Notes: a model not told the origin generated them from the sequence alone. DNA of 64,000 nucleotides from Streptomyces sp. PH10-H1 (GCF_030063355.1 NZ_JASISZ010000039.1:1-64000); one strand, 5' to 3'. Shown: positions 1-8,336, counted from the stretch's first letter. Numbers and translations are program-made.

Positions 1-194
1 GCGAACTCATTGATGAAATGCCGCCGCCCCCACAACTGCCGGGTGTACTCACCCAGCCCAGGACGGGCACCACTCACCGACAACCCATACTTCGCCGCCA
101 GCTCGGCAGCCGACAACCCACCATCGGCCGTGGAGTCCGATGGGGCACTCACGGCGACGGCACCGTCGTGCGCTGTTCCGCTCACAGTAGACAC
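1..194 (-). CDS. ABC-2 type polysaccharide/teichoic-acid-like exporter permease, N-terminal part (runs off the window)
   Basis: Only the first 64 or so codons lie in the window. The start is taken as GTG at 194 because a GAGG stretch sits a few bases upstream; a second in-frame GTG lies at 185. After a Ser/Ala-rich leader the protein reads GLSVSGARPGLGEYTRQLWG, which I recognise as the cytoplasmic N-terminus of Wzm/TagG-like exporter permeases in Streptomyces, just before the first membrane helix. It follows the glycosyltransferase at 266-1159 by 71 bp on the same strand and fits as the export step of that operon. The membrane part and the partner ATPase must lie to the left and are not seen. 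Confidence 0.7.
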   Translation of the reverse strand, partial: MSTVSGTAHDGAVAVSAPSDSTADGGLSAAELAAKYGLSVSGARPGLGEYTRQLWGRRHFINEF

Positions 195-265
195 TTTCGT
201 CCTCAGGGTGCGCGACTGGGGCAGGGGGTCCCGGACTGCGCCCGATGCTCTCAGGTCCGAGCTTG

Positions 266-1159
266 TCAGATGATCGGGGGGCGGCCCAGTCGGGTGAGCC
301 GCCACACCGTGCGCCACTTCATGGGCCGCCTCGGACCGCAGGGCGTCATCCAGCCTTCCCGGAAGCCGCCGATCCAGGCCCGCAGGGCGGGCGCGGAGGG
401 ACGCCTGACCAGGGTCAGCAGGATCCAGGTGCCGAGATAGACGGGCACCAGCGGCCAGGGCAGGTTTCTGCGCGCCAGCCACACCCGGTTGCGGGCCACC
501 ATCCGGTGGTAGACCGCGTGCCGGCTGGGAACCGTGAGCGGGTGGTGGAGGACCATGTCCGACCGGTAGTCGATCATCCAGCCGGCGTCCAGCGCCCGCC
601 AGGCCAGGTCGGTCTCCTCGTGGGCGTAGAAGAACTCGTCCGGCAGCCCGCCGACCTGCTCCAGCACCTTGGTGCGGACCGCGCTGGCACCGCCCAGGAA
701 GGTCGTCACCCGCGAGGAGCGCAGCGGATCCGACGCCCGCAGGCGCGGCACGTGGCGGCGCTGGGTGGTGCCGGTCTCCGGGTCCGCGATCCGGAAGCTG
801 ACGATGCCCAGCTCCGGGTCCGCCGCGAAGGCCTGGCGGAGCAGCTCTCCGGTGTCCGTGCCGGGCAACAGACCGTCGTCGTCGAGGAAGAGGATCACAT
901 CGACGTCGGAGCCGTTCGGGCCGAAGAGCTCGACGCCGACATTGCGCCCGCCGGGAATGCCCAGGTTCTCGGGCAGTTCGACGGTCCGCAGGCCCGGCGC
1001 GGACCCCTCCAGCTCGGGCAGCGGCGAGCCGTTGCCGACCAGCGCGACCTCGATGGCCGGGCCGTCCTGCTTGGCCACCGAGTCCAGCAGGTCGCGCAGT
1101 TCCACGGGACGGTTGCCCATGGTGATGATCACCGCGCCGAGCTTCAGCGGCGTACTCAC
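266..1159 (-). CDS. family 2 glycosyltransferase
   Basis: 297-residue GT-A fold glycosyltransferase. The N-terminus has the nucleotide-binding strand GAVIITMGNRPVE (residues 8-20), followed by ENLGIPGGRNVG and the metal/sugar-nucleotide motif FLDDDG with Asp93-95. A later EETDLAWR is the acidic acceptor-side motif of rhamnosyl-type GT2 enzymes, and a hydrophobic stretch near the C-terminus may anchor it at the membrane. The GTG start overlaps the stop of the upstream CDP-alcohol phosphotransferase as GTGA, so translation is probably coupled. In this operon it most likely adds sugars to a phosphopolyol polymer or lipid. Donor and acceptor cannot be read from the sequence. Confidence 0.85.
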   Translation of the reverse strand: MSTPLKLGAVIITMGNRPVELRDLLDSVAKQDGPAIEVALVGNGSPLPELEGSAPGLRTVELPENLGIPGGRNVGVELFGPNGSDVDVILFLDDDGLLPGTDTGELLRQAFAADPELGIVSFRIADPETGTTQRRHVPRLRASDPLRSSRVTTFLGGASAVRTKVLEQVGGLPDEFFYAHEETDLAWRALDAGWMIDYRSDMVLHHPLTVPSRHAVYHRMVARNRVWLARRNLPWPLVPVYLGTWILLTLVRRPSAPALRAWIGGFREGWMTPCGPRRPMKWRTVWRLTRLGRPPII

Positions 1160-1941
1160 TTCAGCCTGCTCGACGCCAGGATGCTGACCAGGTGCAGCAC
1201 CGTCTGCAGCACCGCGACGGCGGCCAGGACGACGACCGCGATACGGGTGTAGAGCAGGTCGCCGTGGACGAAGTCCGCGATACCGGCCGCCAGCATCAGC
1301 AGCGACGCCTCGACGCCGCCGACCAGCCGGTGGAACTTCAGCGCGGCCGCGGCCTTGCGGGCCAGCGCCATGCCCGAGGAACGGGGCACGTTCGCGGACT
1401 CCTCGACGGCGCTGAGGCCGCGGCGGGTCCTGGCCACGTCGACCAGGTCCGTCTCGGCCTTGATCAGGATCGCCCCGAGCGCGGCCAGCGTGCCGAGGAA
1501 CGCCCACTGCCACTGGGTGGAGGCGCCGTCCTTGTGGAACAGGTCGGCGGCCCGCAGGCCGAAGCCGACGAGCAGCGCGGCCTCGGACAGGTAGTGCCCG
1601 ATCCGGTCCAGGTAGACCCCGGTGGTCGAGGTCTGCTTGCGCCAGCGCGCCAGCTCGCCGTCCACGCAGTCCAGCAGCAGGTACAGCTGGATGAGGAGCG
1701 CGGCGAGGATCGCACCGGTGAGCCCGGGGATCAGCAGGGCGGCGCCGGCGGCGACACCCGCGACGATCATGAGGTACGTGTACTGATTGGGGCTCAACGG
1801 GGAGTTCAGCAGGACGCGGGTGCAGCGCAGCGAGATCTCCCGCATGTACAGGCGCCCGGCCCAGTGCTCTCCGTTCGTCCGGTCCTTGATACCCCCGGGA
1901 TGGACGACGGGGCGCAGCTCAGCTACTGATGGTTTTGGCAT
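1156..1941 (-). CDS. CDP-alcohol phosphatidyltransferase family protein with His replacing the fourth motif Asp
   Basis: 261-residue polytopic membrane enzyme of the CDP-alcohol phosphotransferase family, which moves a phospho-alcohol from a CDP-activated donor to an acceptor hydroxyl. The signature is DxxDGxxAR...GxxxDxxxD. Here D91, D94, G95, A98, R99, G108 and D112 are present, but the last position is His116 (sequence LDRIGHYLSE). That Asp is usually described as the catalytic base, so the change is notable, although it may be normal for this subfamily. ATG at 1941 overlaps the upstream dehydrogenase gene by 23 bp and the stop is fused to the glycosyltransferase start. It is the second such transferase in the operon; the first (3714-5591) keeps the canonical motif. 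Confidence 0.85.
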   Translation of the reverse strand: MPKPSVAELRPVVHPGGIKDRTNGEHWAGRLYMREISLRCTRVLLNSPLSPNQYTYLMIVAGVAAGAALLIPGLTGAILAALLIQLYLLLDCVDGELARWRKQTSTTGVYLDRIGHYLSEAALLVGFGLRAADLFHKDGASTQWQWAFLGTLAALGAILIKAETDLVDVARTRRGLSAVEESANVPRSSGMALARKAAAALKFHRLVGGVEASLLMLAAGIADFVHGDLLYTRIAVVVLAAVAVLQTVLHLVSILASSRLK

Positions 1942-2980
1942 AGTCGGCGTATGCGTCCCTGATCTCGGCGGTGGAGAGGTCCAGGTGTTCCAGGATCGTG
2001 TAGCGCCCGGGGCGGGTCTGCGGTGCGTACTCCACCGCCTTGACGAACTCCTCGTCGGAGAAGCCGATCTCGCCGGGCAGGACCGGCAGCCCGTGGCGTC
2101 GCAGCACCTCGGCGAAGAGTCCGGAATCCTCCCGTGCCCCGCGCAGGTGCATGGCGAAGGCGGCGCCCAGGCCGACCTGCTCGCCATGGGCGGCGGCGCG
2201 CTTGGGGTAGAGCAGATCGAGCGCGTGGCTGATCTCGTGGCAGGCGCCGGAGGCAGGGCGGGTGTCACCGCTGACCGACATGGCGATACCGGTGAGGACC
2301 AGCCCCTCGGAGAGCGTGGTGAGGAACTCGTCGTCCCCGACCCCGCCCGGGTGGCGCAGCACGGATTCGCCCGCGGTGCGGGCCATCGCGGCGGCGAGGC
2401 CGTCGATGGGCTCGCCGGTCTCGCGGTGCGAGAGCTCCCAGTCCGCGATCGCGGAGATGTTGGAGATCGCGTCGCCGATTCCGGACCGTACGAAACGGAC
2501 CGGGGCCTCGCGGATCACGTCGAGGTCGATGACCAGGCCGATCGGGTTCGGCACCCCGTAGGAGCCGCGCCCGTTGTCGTTGTCCAGCGTGGCGACCGGT
2601 GAGCAGATGCCGTCGTGCGACAGGTTCGTCGCGACGGCGACCATCGGCAGGCCGACGCGGGCCGCGGCGTACTTCGTGACGTCGATGATCTTGCCGCCAC
2701 CCAGTCCGACCACGGCGTCGTAGCGCTTGCCGCGCATCGCGTCGGCCAGCTTGACCGCCGAGTCGATGGTGCCGCCGGCCACCTCGTACCAGTCGGCGCC
2801 GGGCAGCACCGGGGACAGCCGATCGCGCAGCACGGCGCCGGAGCCCGCGCTGATCGCGATGGCCAGCTTGCCGGAGCTGGAGATCCGCTGGTCGGCGAGG
2901 AGTCCCGCGAGGTCCTCCAGCGCGCCGGAGCGGATGTCGACGACGACCGGCGAGGGGATCAGCCGGGTCAGTACTGGCAC
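1919..2980 (-). CDS. iron-containing alcohol dehydrogenase, sn-glycerol-1-phosphate dehydrogenase (AraM)-like
   Basis: 353 residues. The core has the NAD(P)-binding GLGGGKIIDVTKYAA followed by NLSHDGICSPVA, SGACHEISHALD and HGEQVGLG. These match the arrangement in archaeal and bacterial glycerol-1-phosphate dehydrogenases (AraM/EgsA), where the Asp of SHDG and two His residues bind the metal. Family members reduce dihydroxyacetone phosphate to sn-glycerol-1-phosphate; the substrate here is inferred. GTG at 2980 gives a 13-bp overlap with the cytidylyltransferase-like gene upstream. Sitting between a cytidylyltransferase and CDP-alcohol transferases, it probably supplies the polyol phosphate that is activated and transferred. 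2-deoxy-scyllo-inosose synthase-like enzymes are more distant relatives and fit less well. Confidence 0.8.
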   Translation of the reverse strand: MPVLTRLIPSPVVVDIRSGALEDLAGLLADQRISSSGKLAIAISAGSGAVLRDRLSPVLPGADWYEVAGGTIDSAVKLADAMRGKRYDAVVGLGGGKIIDVTKYAAARVGLPMVAVATNLSHDGICSPVATLDNDNGRGSYGVPNPIGLVIDLDVIREAPVRFVRSGIGDAISNISAIADWELSHRETGEPIDGLAAAMARTAGESVLRHPGGVGDDEFLTTLSEGLVLTGIAMSVSGDTRPASGACHEISHALDLLYPKRAAAHGEQVGLGAAFAMHLRGAREDSGLFAEVLRRHGLPVLPGEIGFSDEEFVKAVEYAPQTRPGRYTILEHLDLSTAEIRDAYADYAKTISS

Positions 2981-3717
2981 GCGATCTCCCTGGCCCGCTT
3001 GAGGTCGTCGTGATTGTCGATCTCGACCCAGGACAGGTCGCCGATCGGCGCGGTGTCGATCGTGAAGCCGCGGTTGACGAGCTCCTGGTAGCCGTCCTCG
3101 TAGTAGAGGTCGGGGTCCCTCTCGAAGGTGGTCTTCAGCGCGTCGGCCAGATCGGCGGCGGCCGAGGACTCGATGAGCGTGACGCCGATGTACTCGCCCG
3201 TCGCCGCGGCCGGGTCCATCAGCTTGGTGATGCGCTGCACGCCCTTGGCCGGGTCGGTGACGACCTTCATCTCCTCGTCGGCGAGCTTCTTCACCGTGTC
3301 GAGAGCCAGGATGATCCGCCGGCCCTCGCCGCGGGCCGCCAGCAGGGTCTTCTCGACGGAGACCGGGTGCACGGTGTCGCCGTTGGCGAGGATCACACCC
3401 TCCGTGAGGATGTCCCGGGCGCACCACAGCGAGTAGGCGTTGTTCCAGGTCTCCGCCTTGTCGTTGTCGACGAGGTGCAGCTTGACGCCGTACTTCTTCT
3501 CCAGGGCGGCCTTGCGCTCCACGACGGCCTCGCCGCGGTAGCCGATCACGATCGCCGCGTCGGTGAGGCCGACCTCGGCGAAGTTGCCGAGGGTCAGGTC
3601 CAGGACAGTCGTGGTGCCCTCTCCCGCGGGGTCCACCGGCACCAGAGCCTTGGGCAGGGTGTCGGTGTAGGGACGCAGACGCCGTCCGGCGCCGGCTGCC
3701 AGCACAAGGCCGATCAT
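2968..3717 (-). CDS. NTP-transferase / phosphocholine- or inositol-phosphate-cytidylyltransferase-like enzyme
   Basis: 249-residue nucleotidyltransferase that begins with the family signature MIGLVLAAGAGRRLRPYT, followed by LPKALVPV and GVILANGDTV (the metal-binding Asp). Such enzymes join CTP or another NTP to a phosphorylated alcohol or sugar. Together with two CDP-alcohol phosphotransferases, the CTP-using branch (LicC or archaeal IPCT type) is the best guess. The ATG overlaps the stop of the DUF5941 gene as ATGA. The order cytidylyltransferase then CDP-alcohol transferase resembles the fused IPCT-DIPPS enzymes of archaea, here as separate genes. The actual substrate is unknown. Confidence 0.82.
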   Translation of the reverse strand: MIGLVLAAGAGRRLRPYTDTLPKALVPVDPAGEGTTTVLDLTLGNFAEVGLTDAAIVIGYRGEAVVERKAALEKKYGVKLHLVDNDKAETWNNAYSLWCARDILTEGVILANGDTVHPVSVEKTLLAARGEGRRIILALDTVKKLADEEMKVVTDPAKGVQRITKLMDPAAATGEYIGVTLIESSAAADLADALKTTFERDPDLYYEDGYQELVNRGFTIDTAPIGDLSWVEIDNHDDLKRAREIACQY

Positions 3718-5591
3718 GCGGGTTCTCCTGATTCGTCGTGTACAGCGGGTGCGGCTGACGACACCCAGAAACGGATGCTCTCGGTGAGCACCATGAGTGT
3801 CAGCGCCCCGGCGATTACCGTCAGCGTGACAGTGAAACCTGTGTGGTGTGCGAGGGCGGCCGCAGCGGTGACCGCCAGCGCCCGGCCCTCGTGTCCGCCG
3901 GTCGCGCGGACCAGGGCCCGTGGCGGCGCCCCGGTGCCGCCGCGGATGCGGTACACCGTGTCGTAGTGATGGTAGGCGACCGCGGCCACCAGACCGAAAG
4001 CGGCGGGCAATGCCCCGTTCACCCCGGAGACGGCGGCCAGCGCGAGGATCACGGTGTACTCGCCCGCCCGGAAGAACGGCGGGACCAGCCAGTCCAGCGC
4101 GCCCTTCAGCGGCCGTGCGACGGCCAGACCCGAGGTCAGGACGTAGCCGGCGGCGGCCAGCACCGGCCACCAACTGCCCCACGGGGCCAGCGCCGCGGTG
4201 GCCACCAGCGCCGCGGCGCCGAGCAGTGCCACGGCGGGGGCGGTGAACCCCGGCAGCCGGCGGGCGAACGGTGCGAGGACCTTGGCGAGGCCTTCCGCGA
4301 GCGGGCCGCTGTCGGCCAGCTCGGCGAGCGCCTGGGCGGCCCGGTCGGTGCGGCGGGCCTTGCGGGTGAGCGAGCGCAGCACCCGGCCGGCGGTGGTGTA
4401 ACAGGCGGCGAGCGCACCGCCGATGATCAGTACGGTCAGTGTGGTGCGCGGGGTGGTCGCCGCTGTGAGCACGGCGATCATCGCCCAGCGCTCGCCGATC
4501 GGCAGCACGATCATCCGGCGCGCCCAGACCGTCCAGCCGACGCTGTCGAGCTTGTCGGACAGGGCGGCGGTGGGACTCGTGTGGGAGATCGCGTCGTGGT
4601 TGGCCTCGGTGAACGAGAAGTCGACGACATGGCGGCAGGTCTGCAGCACCATCGCACCGAGCGCGAGCGCCCACACATCGTCCCCGCCCCGGGCCGCGCC
4701 GAGCGCGAGGCCGGCGTAGTACGCGTACTCCTTGGCCCGGTCGAAGGTGGCGTCCAGCCAGGCGCCGAGCGTCGAGTACTGCAGCGAGTAACGGGCCAGC
4801 TGCCCATCGGTGCAGTCCAGGACGAACGAGGCGATCAGCAGGACACCGGCGGCGATGAAGCCGGGCCGGGTTCCGGTGGCCGCGCAGCCGGCCGCGACGA
4901 GGGCGACCAGCAGGGACGCGGTGGTGACCTGGTTCGGGGTCAGACCGCGCCGGGCGCACCAGCGCGCGAGGTAGCGGGAGTAGGGGCTGACGCAGTACGT
5001 CGTGAAGAAGCCGTCGCGGGCCTTGACGGCGTTCCGCAGCCGGACCTTCTCGCCGTCGATTGCTCCGACGGCGGCGGCGGCCCCGGCACGGTCGGCGTCC
5101 GAGGCGGGTACGGCGGCGACCAGCACGCCCAGCTCGGGCCGGTGCGCGGCGACGCCTTCGGCTAGGAGGGCGCTGGCGAGCGCGTCCGGCAGACTGCCGG
5201 AGTCCTGCCCGGCGGCGTCCTGACCGGCGGCATTCTGCCCGGCGGCATTCTGCCCGGCGGCGTCCTGCCCGGCGGCGTCCTGCCCGGCGGCGTCCTGCCC
5301 GGCGGCGAGCGCTCTGGCCAGCGCGGGGCGCGCCGCGGCCTGGACCGAGAGCGCGCCGGGAACGGCGGTGGCGTCGAAGCGGGGGTCCGTGAGCGCCAGT
5401 CGCAGCGCGTGGGTGTGCCCGACGAAGCGCCGGTCGACGATCGCCACGCGATCCGCGGCGGGCACGGCGGCGATCCGCGCCGCCAGGCCTTCGGACTCCC
5501 GCGCTTCGACCACGTCGAACCCGAGCGACCTCAGGTCGCCCTCGAGCGGCGACGCCGGGGCGGGCGGGCCGGTGAGGATGGCGGTCGGCAG
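3714..5591 (-). CDS. DUF5941-type protein with a CDP-alcohol phosphotransferase domain
   Basis: First gene of the operon, about 625 residues. The reading frame opens with CTG at 5591 (CTGCCGACCGCCATC, preceded by AGGGAG); no ATG or GTG occurs before GTG 5513, so the CTG start is inferred from the typical family N-terminus and is uncertain. From the CTG start: a regulatory or nucleotidyltransferase-like N-terminal part, a low-complexity AAGQD/AAGQN linker (about residues 97-130), then a membrane CDP-alcohol phosphotransferase domain with canonical Asp259, Asp262, Asp280 and Asp284, then a multi-helix C-terminal DUF5941 region. The family is common in Streptomyces next to the same partners. It probably attaches a CDP-activated phospho-alcohol at the membrane. 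Confidence 0.8.
   Translation of the reverse strand: MPTAILTGPPAPASPLEGDLRSLGFDVVEARESEGLAARIAAVPAADRVAIVDRRFVGHTHALRLALTDPRFDATAVPGALSVQAAARPALARALAAGQDAAGQDAAGQDAAGQNAAGQNAAGQDAAGQDSGSLPDALASALLAEGVAAHRPELGVLVAAVPASDADRAGAAAAVGAIDGEKVRLRNAVKARDGFFTTYCVSPYSRYLARWCARRGLTPNQVTTASLLVALVAAGCAATGTRPGFIAAGVLLIASFVLDCTDGQLARYSLQYSTLGAWLDATFDRAKEYAYYAGLALGAARGGDDVWALALGAMVLQTCRHVVDFSFTEANHDAISHTSPTAALSDKLDSVGWTVWARRMIVLPIGERWAMIAVLTAATTPRTTLTVLIIGGALAACYTTAGRVLRSLTRKARRTDRAAQALAELADSGPLAEGLAKVLAPFARRLPGFTAPAVALLGAAALVATAALAPWGSWWPVLAAAGYVLTSGLAVARPLKGALDWLVPPFFRAGEYTVILALAAVSGVNGALPAAFGLVAAVAYHHYDTVYRIRGGTGAPPRALVRATGGHEGRALAVTAAAALAHHTGFTVTLTVIAGALTLMVLTESIRFWVSSAAPAVHDESGEPA
5202..5306. repeat. 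15-bp in-frame tandem repeat, 7 copies
   Basis: Seven head-to-tail copies of a 15-bp unit (gtcctgcccggcggc on the plus strand) with single-base variants; in copies 3 and 4 gtc becomes att. On the coding strand each unit gives five residues, AAGQD or AAGQN, forming a flexible linker in the DUF5941 protein. The length is a multiple of three, so gain or loss of a copy would keep the frame. Confidence 0.95.
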
Positions 5592-5992
5592 AGGAACTCA
5601 CTCCCTGAACATGTGGAGGTGCCGGAGGCGATGGGGCGCCGGGCCGGTCACGACGGCAGAGGCTATCGGATCCGCGGAAGCGGCCGTTCACCACCCGTTT
5701 GCTTCCTCGTGAGCTGCGTCACGGGCTTCCCCCCGACGCAGCCGCTTGATCATCATGGTGGATCCGGGGCCCAGCAACAAACAGCGGCCGGCCGGCCGGC
5801 GGGTACCGCCATCCCAGTGATGTCGTAGCGGATATCGCACGCCTCATCGCCGCAGGTCACCGCACATGACAACGGTCTCCAGTACCGGCTTGCCTACTGC
5901 GCGTCACGCCGCTTCACTGGCAACTGCCGCGTGATGCGCGCGGCTCCTGCTCGTAGTAACCGACGGCGTAGGTACCGAGGGGCGGCATTTCC
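5592..5992. other. divergent intergenic region between the glycopolymer operon and the metal-efflux gene
   Basis: About 400 bp with no convincing gene. It must hold the promoters of the minus-strand operon and of the plus-strand CDF gene. An imperfect inverted pair (gcgtcacg near 5899 and cgtgatgc near 5931) flanks a 20-bp spacer. I see no Zur- or Fur-like box that would link it to metal control. The last 20 bp carry GAGGGGCGG, the ribosome binding site of the CDF gene. Confidence 0.6.
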
Positions 5993-6925
5993 ATGGGCGC
6001 AGGGCATTCGCACGGACCCCCGGCCGGGACGACCGGGACCGCCGCGGCGGCGTACCGGGGAAGGCTGCGCATCGCGCTGGGCATCACGCTGGTGGTGCTG
6101 GCCAGCGAGGTCGTCGGCAGTGCGCTCACCGGTTCGCTCGCGCTGCTGGCCGACGCCGGCCATATGGCCACCGACGCGGCCGGCATCGCCATGGCGCTGC
6201 TGGCGATCCACTTCGCCAACCGGCCGCCGAGCGAGCGCCGCACCTTCGGCTACGCACGGGCCGAGATCCTCGCCGCGGTGCTCAACGCGGTGCTGCTCTT
6301 CGGGGTCGGCTCGTACATCGTCTACGAGGCGGTGCGGCGGCTCATCGAGCCGGCGGAGATCCAGGGCGGGCTGACGATCGTCTTCGGGCTGATCGGGCTG
6401 GTGGCGAACGGGGTCTCGCTGACGCTCCTGATGGGCGGCCAGAAGGAGAGCCTGAACGTGCGCGGCGCGTTCCTGGAGGTCATGGCGGACGCGCTCGGGT
6501 CGCTCGCGGTGGTCATCGCGGCGACGGTGATCATGACGACCGGCTGGCAGCGGGCCGACCCGGTCGCGTCAATCGTCATCGGCCTCATGATCGTCCCTCG
6601 TACGTGGAAGCTGCTGCGCGAGGCCGTCGACGTTCTCCTGGAGGCCGCGCCCAAGGGAGTGGACATGGCCGAGGTGCGCAGCCACATCCTGGCGCTGCCC
6701 GGGGTGGAGGGGCTGCACGATCTGCACGCCTGGACGATCACCTCGGGAATGCCGGTGCTGTCCGCACACGTGGAGGTCCATCAGGAGGTGCTGGAGTCGA
6801 TCGGGTACGAGAAGCTCCTGCACGATCTCCAGGGCTGCCTCGGGGACCACTTCGACGTCGAGCACTGCACCTTCCAGCTGGAGCCGCTCGGCCACGCGGA
6901 GCACGAAGCGCGGCTGTGTCATTGA
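5993..6925 (+). CDS. cation diffusion facilitator (CzcD/ZitB-like) divalent metal exporter
   Basis: 310-residue CDF-family antiporter that exports Zn2+ or related metals in exchange for protons. A short His-containing tail (HSHGPP) precedes six membrane helices. Helix II carries LLADAGHMATDAAG with Asp54, His57 and Asp61. In helix V the usual HxxxD is Glu162-x3-Asp166 (LEVMADALGS), a substitution that can alter metal choice. The cytoplasmic C-terminal domain includes LHDLHAWTITSG and a final HCTFQLE, typical dimer and metal-sensor elements. The start has a good ribosome binding site, and the gene stands alone. Zinc is the default guess; cobalt, cadmium or manganese are possible. Confidence 0.92.
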   Translation: MGAGHSHGPPAGTTGTAAAAYRGRLRIALGITLVVLASEVVGSALTGSLALLADAGHMATDAAGIAMALLAIHFANRPPSERRTFGYARAEILAAVLNAVLLFGVGSYIVYEAVRRLIEPAEIQGGLTIVFGLIGLVANGVSLTLLMGGQKESLNVRGAFLEVMADALGSLAVVIAATVIMTTGWQRADPVASIVIGLMIVPRTWKLLREAVDVLLEAAPKGVDMAEVRSHILALPGVEGLHDLHAWTITSGMPVLSAHVEVHQEVLESIGYEKLLHDLQGCLGDHFDVEHCTFQLEPLGHAEHEARLCH

Positions 6926-7065
6926 CGGCGGTTCCGCGCCGTGGTCGCGCCGGTTCCGGGTCACGACCGGCGCCGGTCCTCCGCCGTGGTGCGGGCGGTG
7001 CGACCACGTTGGGCGGCGGCGCGTGAGGCAGACTGAGGCCTTGTCGTCGAATGCGAAGGATGGAC

Positions 7066-7674
7066 ATGCCAACCAGTCCCGCCACCGGCCGACCCGGTAC
7101 CCCCGCGGCGGATCCCTCCAGCAACGGAGTCGCGGAACCGATCATGCTGGAGCTGGTCGACGAGACCGGCGTGACGATCGGCACCGCCGAGAAGCTGTCC
7201 GCGCACCTGGCCCCCGGCAGGCTGCACCGTGCCTTCTCCGTCTTCCTCTTCGACGACGAGGGACGTCTGCTGCTCCAGCGCCGGGCGCTGGGCAAATACC
7301 ACTCCCCCGGCGTCTGGTCGAACACCTGCTGCGGGCACCCGTACCCGGCCGAGCCGCCGTTCGTGGCCGCGGCCCGGCGCACCGCCGAGGAGCTGGGGAC
7401 TGCTCCCGCGCTGATGCGTGAGGCCGGCACCGTCCGCTACAACCACCCGGACCCGGAGTCCGGGCTGGTCGAGCAGGAATACAACCACCTGTTCGTCGGC
7501 CTCGTACGGGCGCAGCTGCGTCCCGACCCCGAGGAGATCGGCGAGACCGCGTTCGTCACGCCCCCCGAACTGGAGGAGATCCGCGAGCGCGGACCGTTCT
7601 CCGCGTGGTTCGGAACGGTCTGGGACGCGTCGCTGCCCGCGATCCGCGAGCTGACCGGCGACGCCGGCTGGTAG
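7066..7674 (+). CDS. idi: type I isopentenyl-diphosphate delta-isomerase
   Basis: 202-residue Nudix-fold enzyme interconverting isopentenyl and dimethylallyl diphosphate, the first branching step of isoprenoid synthesis. SNTCCGHP holds the catalytic Cys (Cys89), the Nudix-like helix reads AAARRTAEELG, and EQEYNHLF carries the catalytic Glu. ATG 7066 is chosen over ATGs at 7051 and 7060 because GAAGGA lies 5 bases before it. It is monocistronic. The FAD oxidoreductase at 54.9 kb is too far away to suggest a terpene cluster. Confidence 0.95.
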   Translation: MPTSPATGRPGTPAADPSSNGVAEPIMLELVDETGVTIGTAEKLSAHLAPGRLHRAFSVFLFDDEGRLLLQRRALGKYHSPGVWSNTCCGHPYPAEPPFVAAARRTAEELGTAPALMREAGTVRYNHPDPESGLVEQEYNHLFVGLVRAQLRPDPEEIGETAFVTPPELEEIRERGPFSAWFGTVWDASLPAIRELTGDAGW

Positions 7675-7695
7675 CCGGCCGCAGGAGCCGGGGCC

Positions 7696-7718
7696 GGGCC
7701 GGCGCTACGGGCCGGCCC
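7696..7718 (+). terminator. hairpin after idi
   Basis: Inverted repeat gggccggc / gccggccc with a 7-base loop, 21 bp after the idi stop. It has no T-run, so it would be a GC-rich actinomycete hairpin terminator rather than a classic intrinsic one. Confidence 0.5.
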
Positions 7719-7817
7719 GTCCGGCTTGCTCTGGACCGGCCCGGCTGCTCTGCTCTGCGGACGTCCTGCCGACGATTCTGCCGACCGGGACCCGCCGACC
7801 CGGCTCGCTGGTCCGCG

Positions 7818-8336
7818 CTACAGGGCGGCGCCCGGCAGTGGCAGCGCCGCCCAGATCACCTTGCCGCCGGTTTCGGTGTGGGTGACGTCGCACATCCCGC
7901 CGGCTTCCGTCGTGATGGCCTTGACCAGCAGCAGGCCGCGGCCGCCGGTATCGCCGTACTCCGCCTCCAGAGCCTTGGGGCGGTAGGGGTGGTTGTCCTC
8001 GACGCCGATCCGGATCCAGTCCGCGCCCACCGCGACCTCGATGGTGATCAGCGGGGACAGCAGTGCCGCGTGGCGGACCGCGTTGGTCACCAGCTCGGAC
8101 ACGATCAGCAGGATGCCCGCCAGCAGATCGTCGCCCAGGGGCACCTTCTTGGCGGTGACGAGATCCCGGACACCGTGCCGGACCTGGGGTACCGAGGAGT
8201 CGACAGCCGGGGCGGTGAAACGCCACACCCCCTCGTACGGCCGCGGTGCGAACGGAGCGGCCGGATCGCCCGGCGGCGCGGCCGTCGCCGGATCGGGGGG
8301 GACGCTCCCGCAGACCTCCATGACGGCACCCACCAT
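7818..8336 (-). CDS. RsbW-like ATP-binding protein (HATPase_c_2, anti-sigma factor type)
   Basis: 172 residues if started at ATG 8336. The GHKL ATPase fold shows the N-box SELVTNAVRHA, the G1 box DNHPYRP and the G2 region GDTGGRGLLLVKAI. Proteins of this type are serine kinases of anti-sigma antagonists or orphan regulators, very numerous in Streptomyces. Alternative starts are ATG 8321 and, upstream, ATG 8480 with a GAGG just before it. The codons between 8480 and 8336 are poor in third-position G/C, so I treat that stretch as leader. No sigma factor or antagonist gene is next to it, so its partner is unknown. Confidence 0.85.
   Translation of the reverse strand: MVGAVMEVCGSVPPDPATAAPPGDPAAPFAPRPYEGVWRFTAPAVDSSVPQVRHGVRDLVTAKKVPLGDDLLAGILLIVSELVTNAVRHAALLSPLITIEVAVGADWIRIGVEDNHPYRPKALEAEYGDTGGRGLLLVKAITTEAGGMCDVTHTETGGKVIWAALPLPGAAL

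Noticed and set aside
5899..5940. Imperfect inverted pair upstream of the CDF gene as a metal-regulator box
   Set aside because: One mismatch, a 20-bp spacer and no resemblance to Zur, Fur or CzrA sites known to me.
7066..7674. idi together with the HpnE-like oxidoreductase as part of a terpene cluster
   Set aside because: They are 47 kb apart, no prenyltransferase or terpene synthase is present, and the oxidoreductase is broken.
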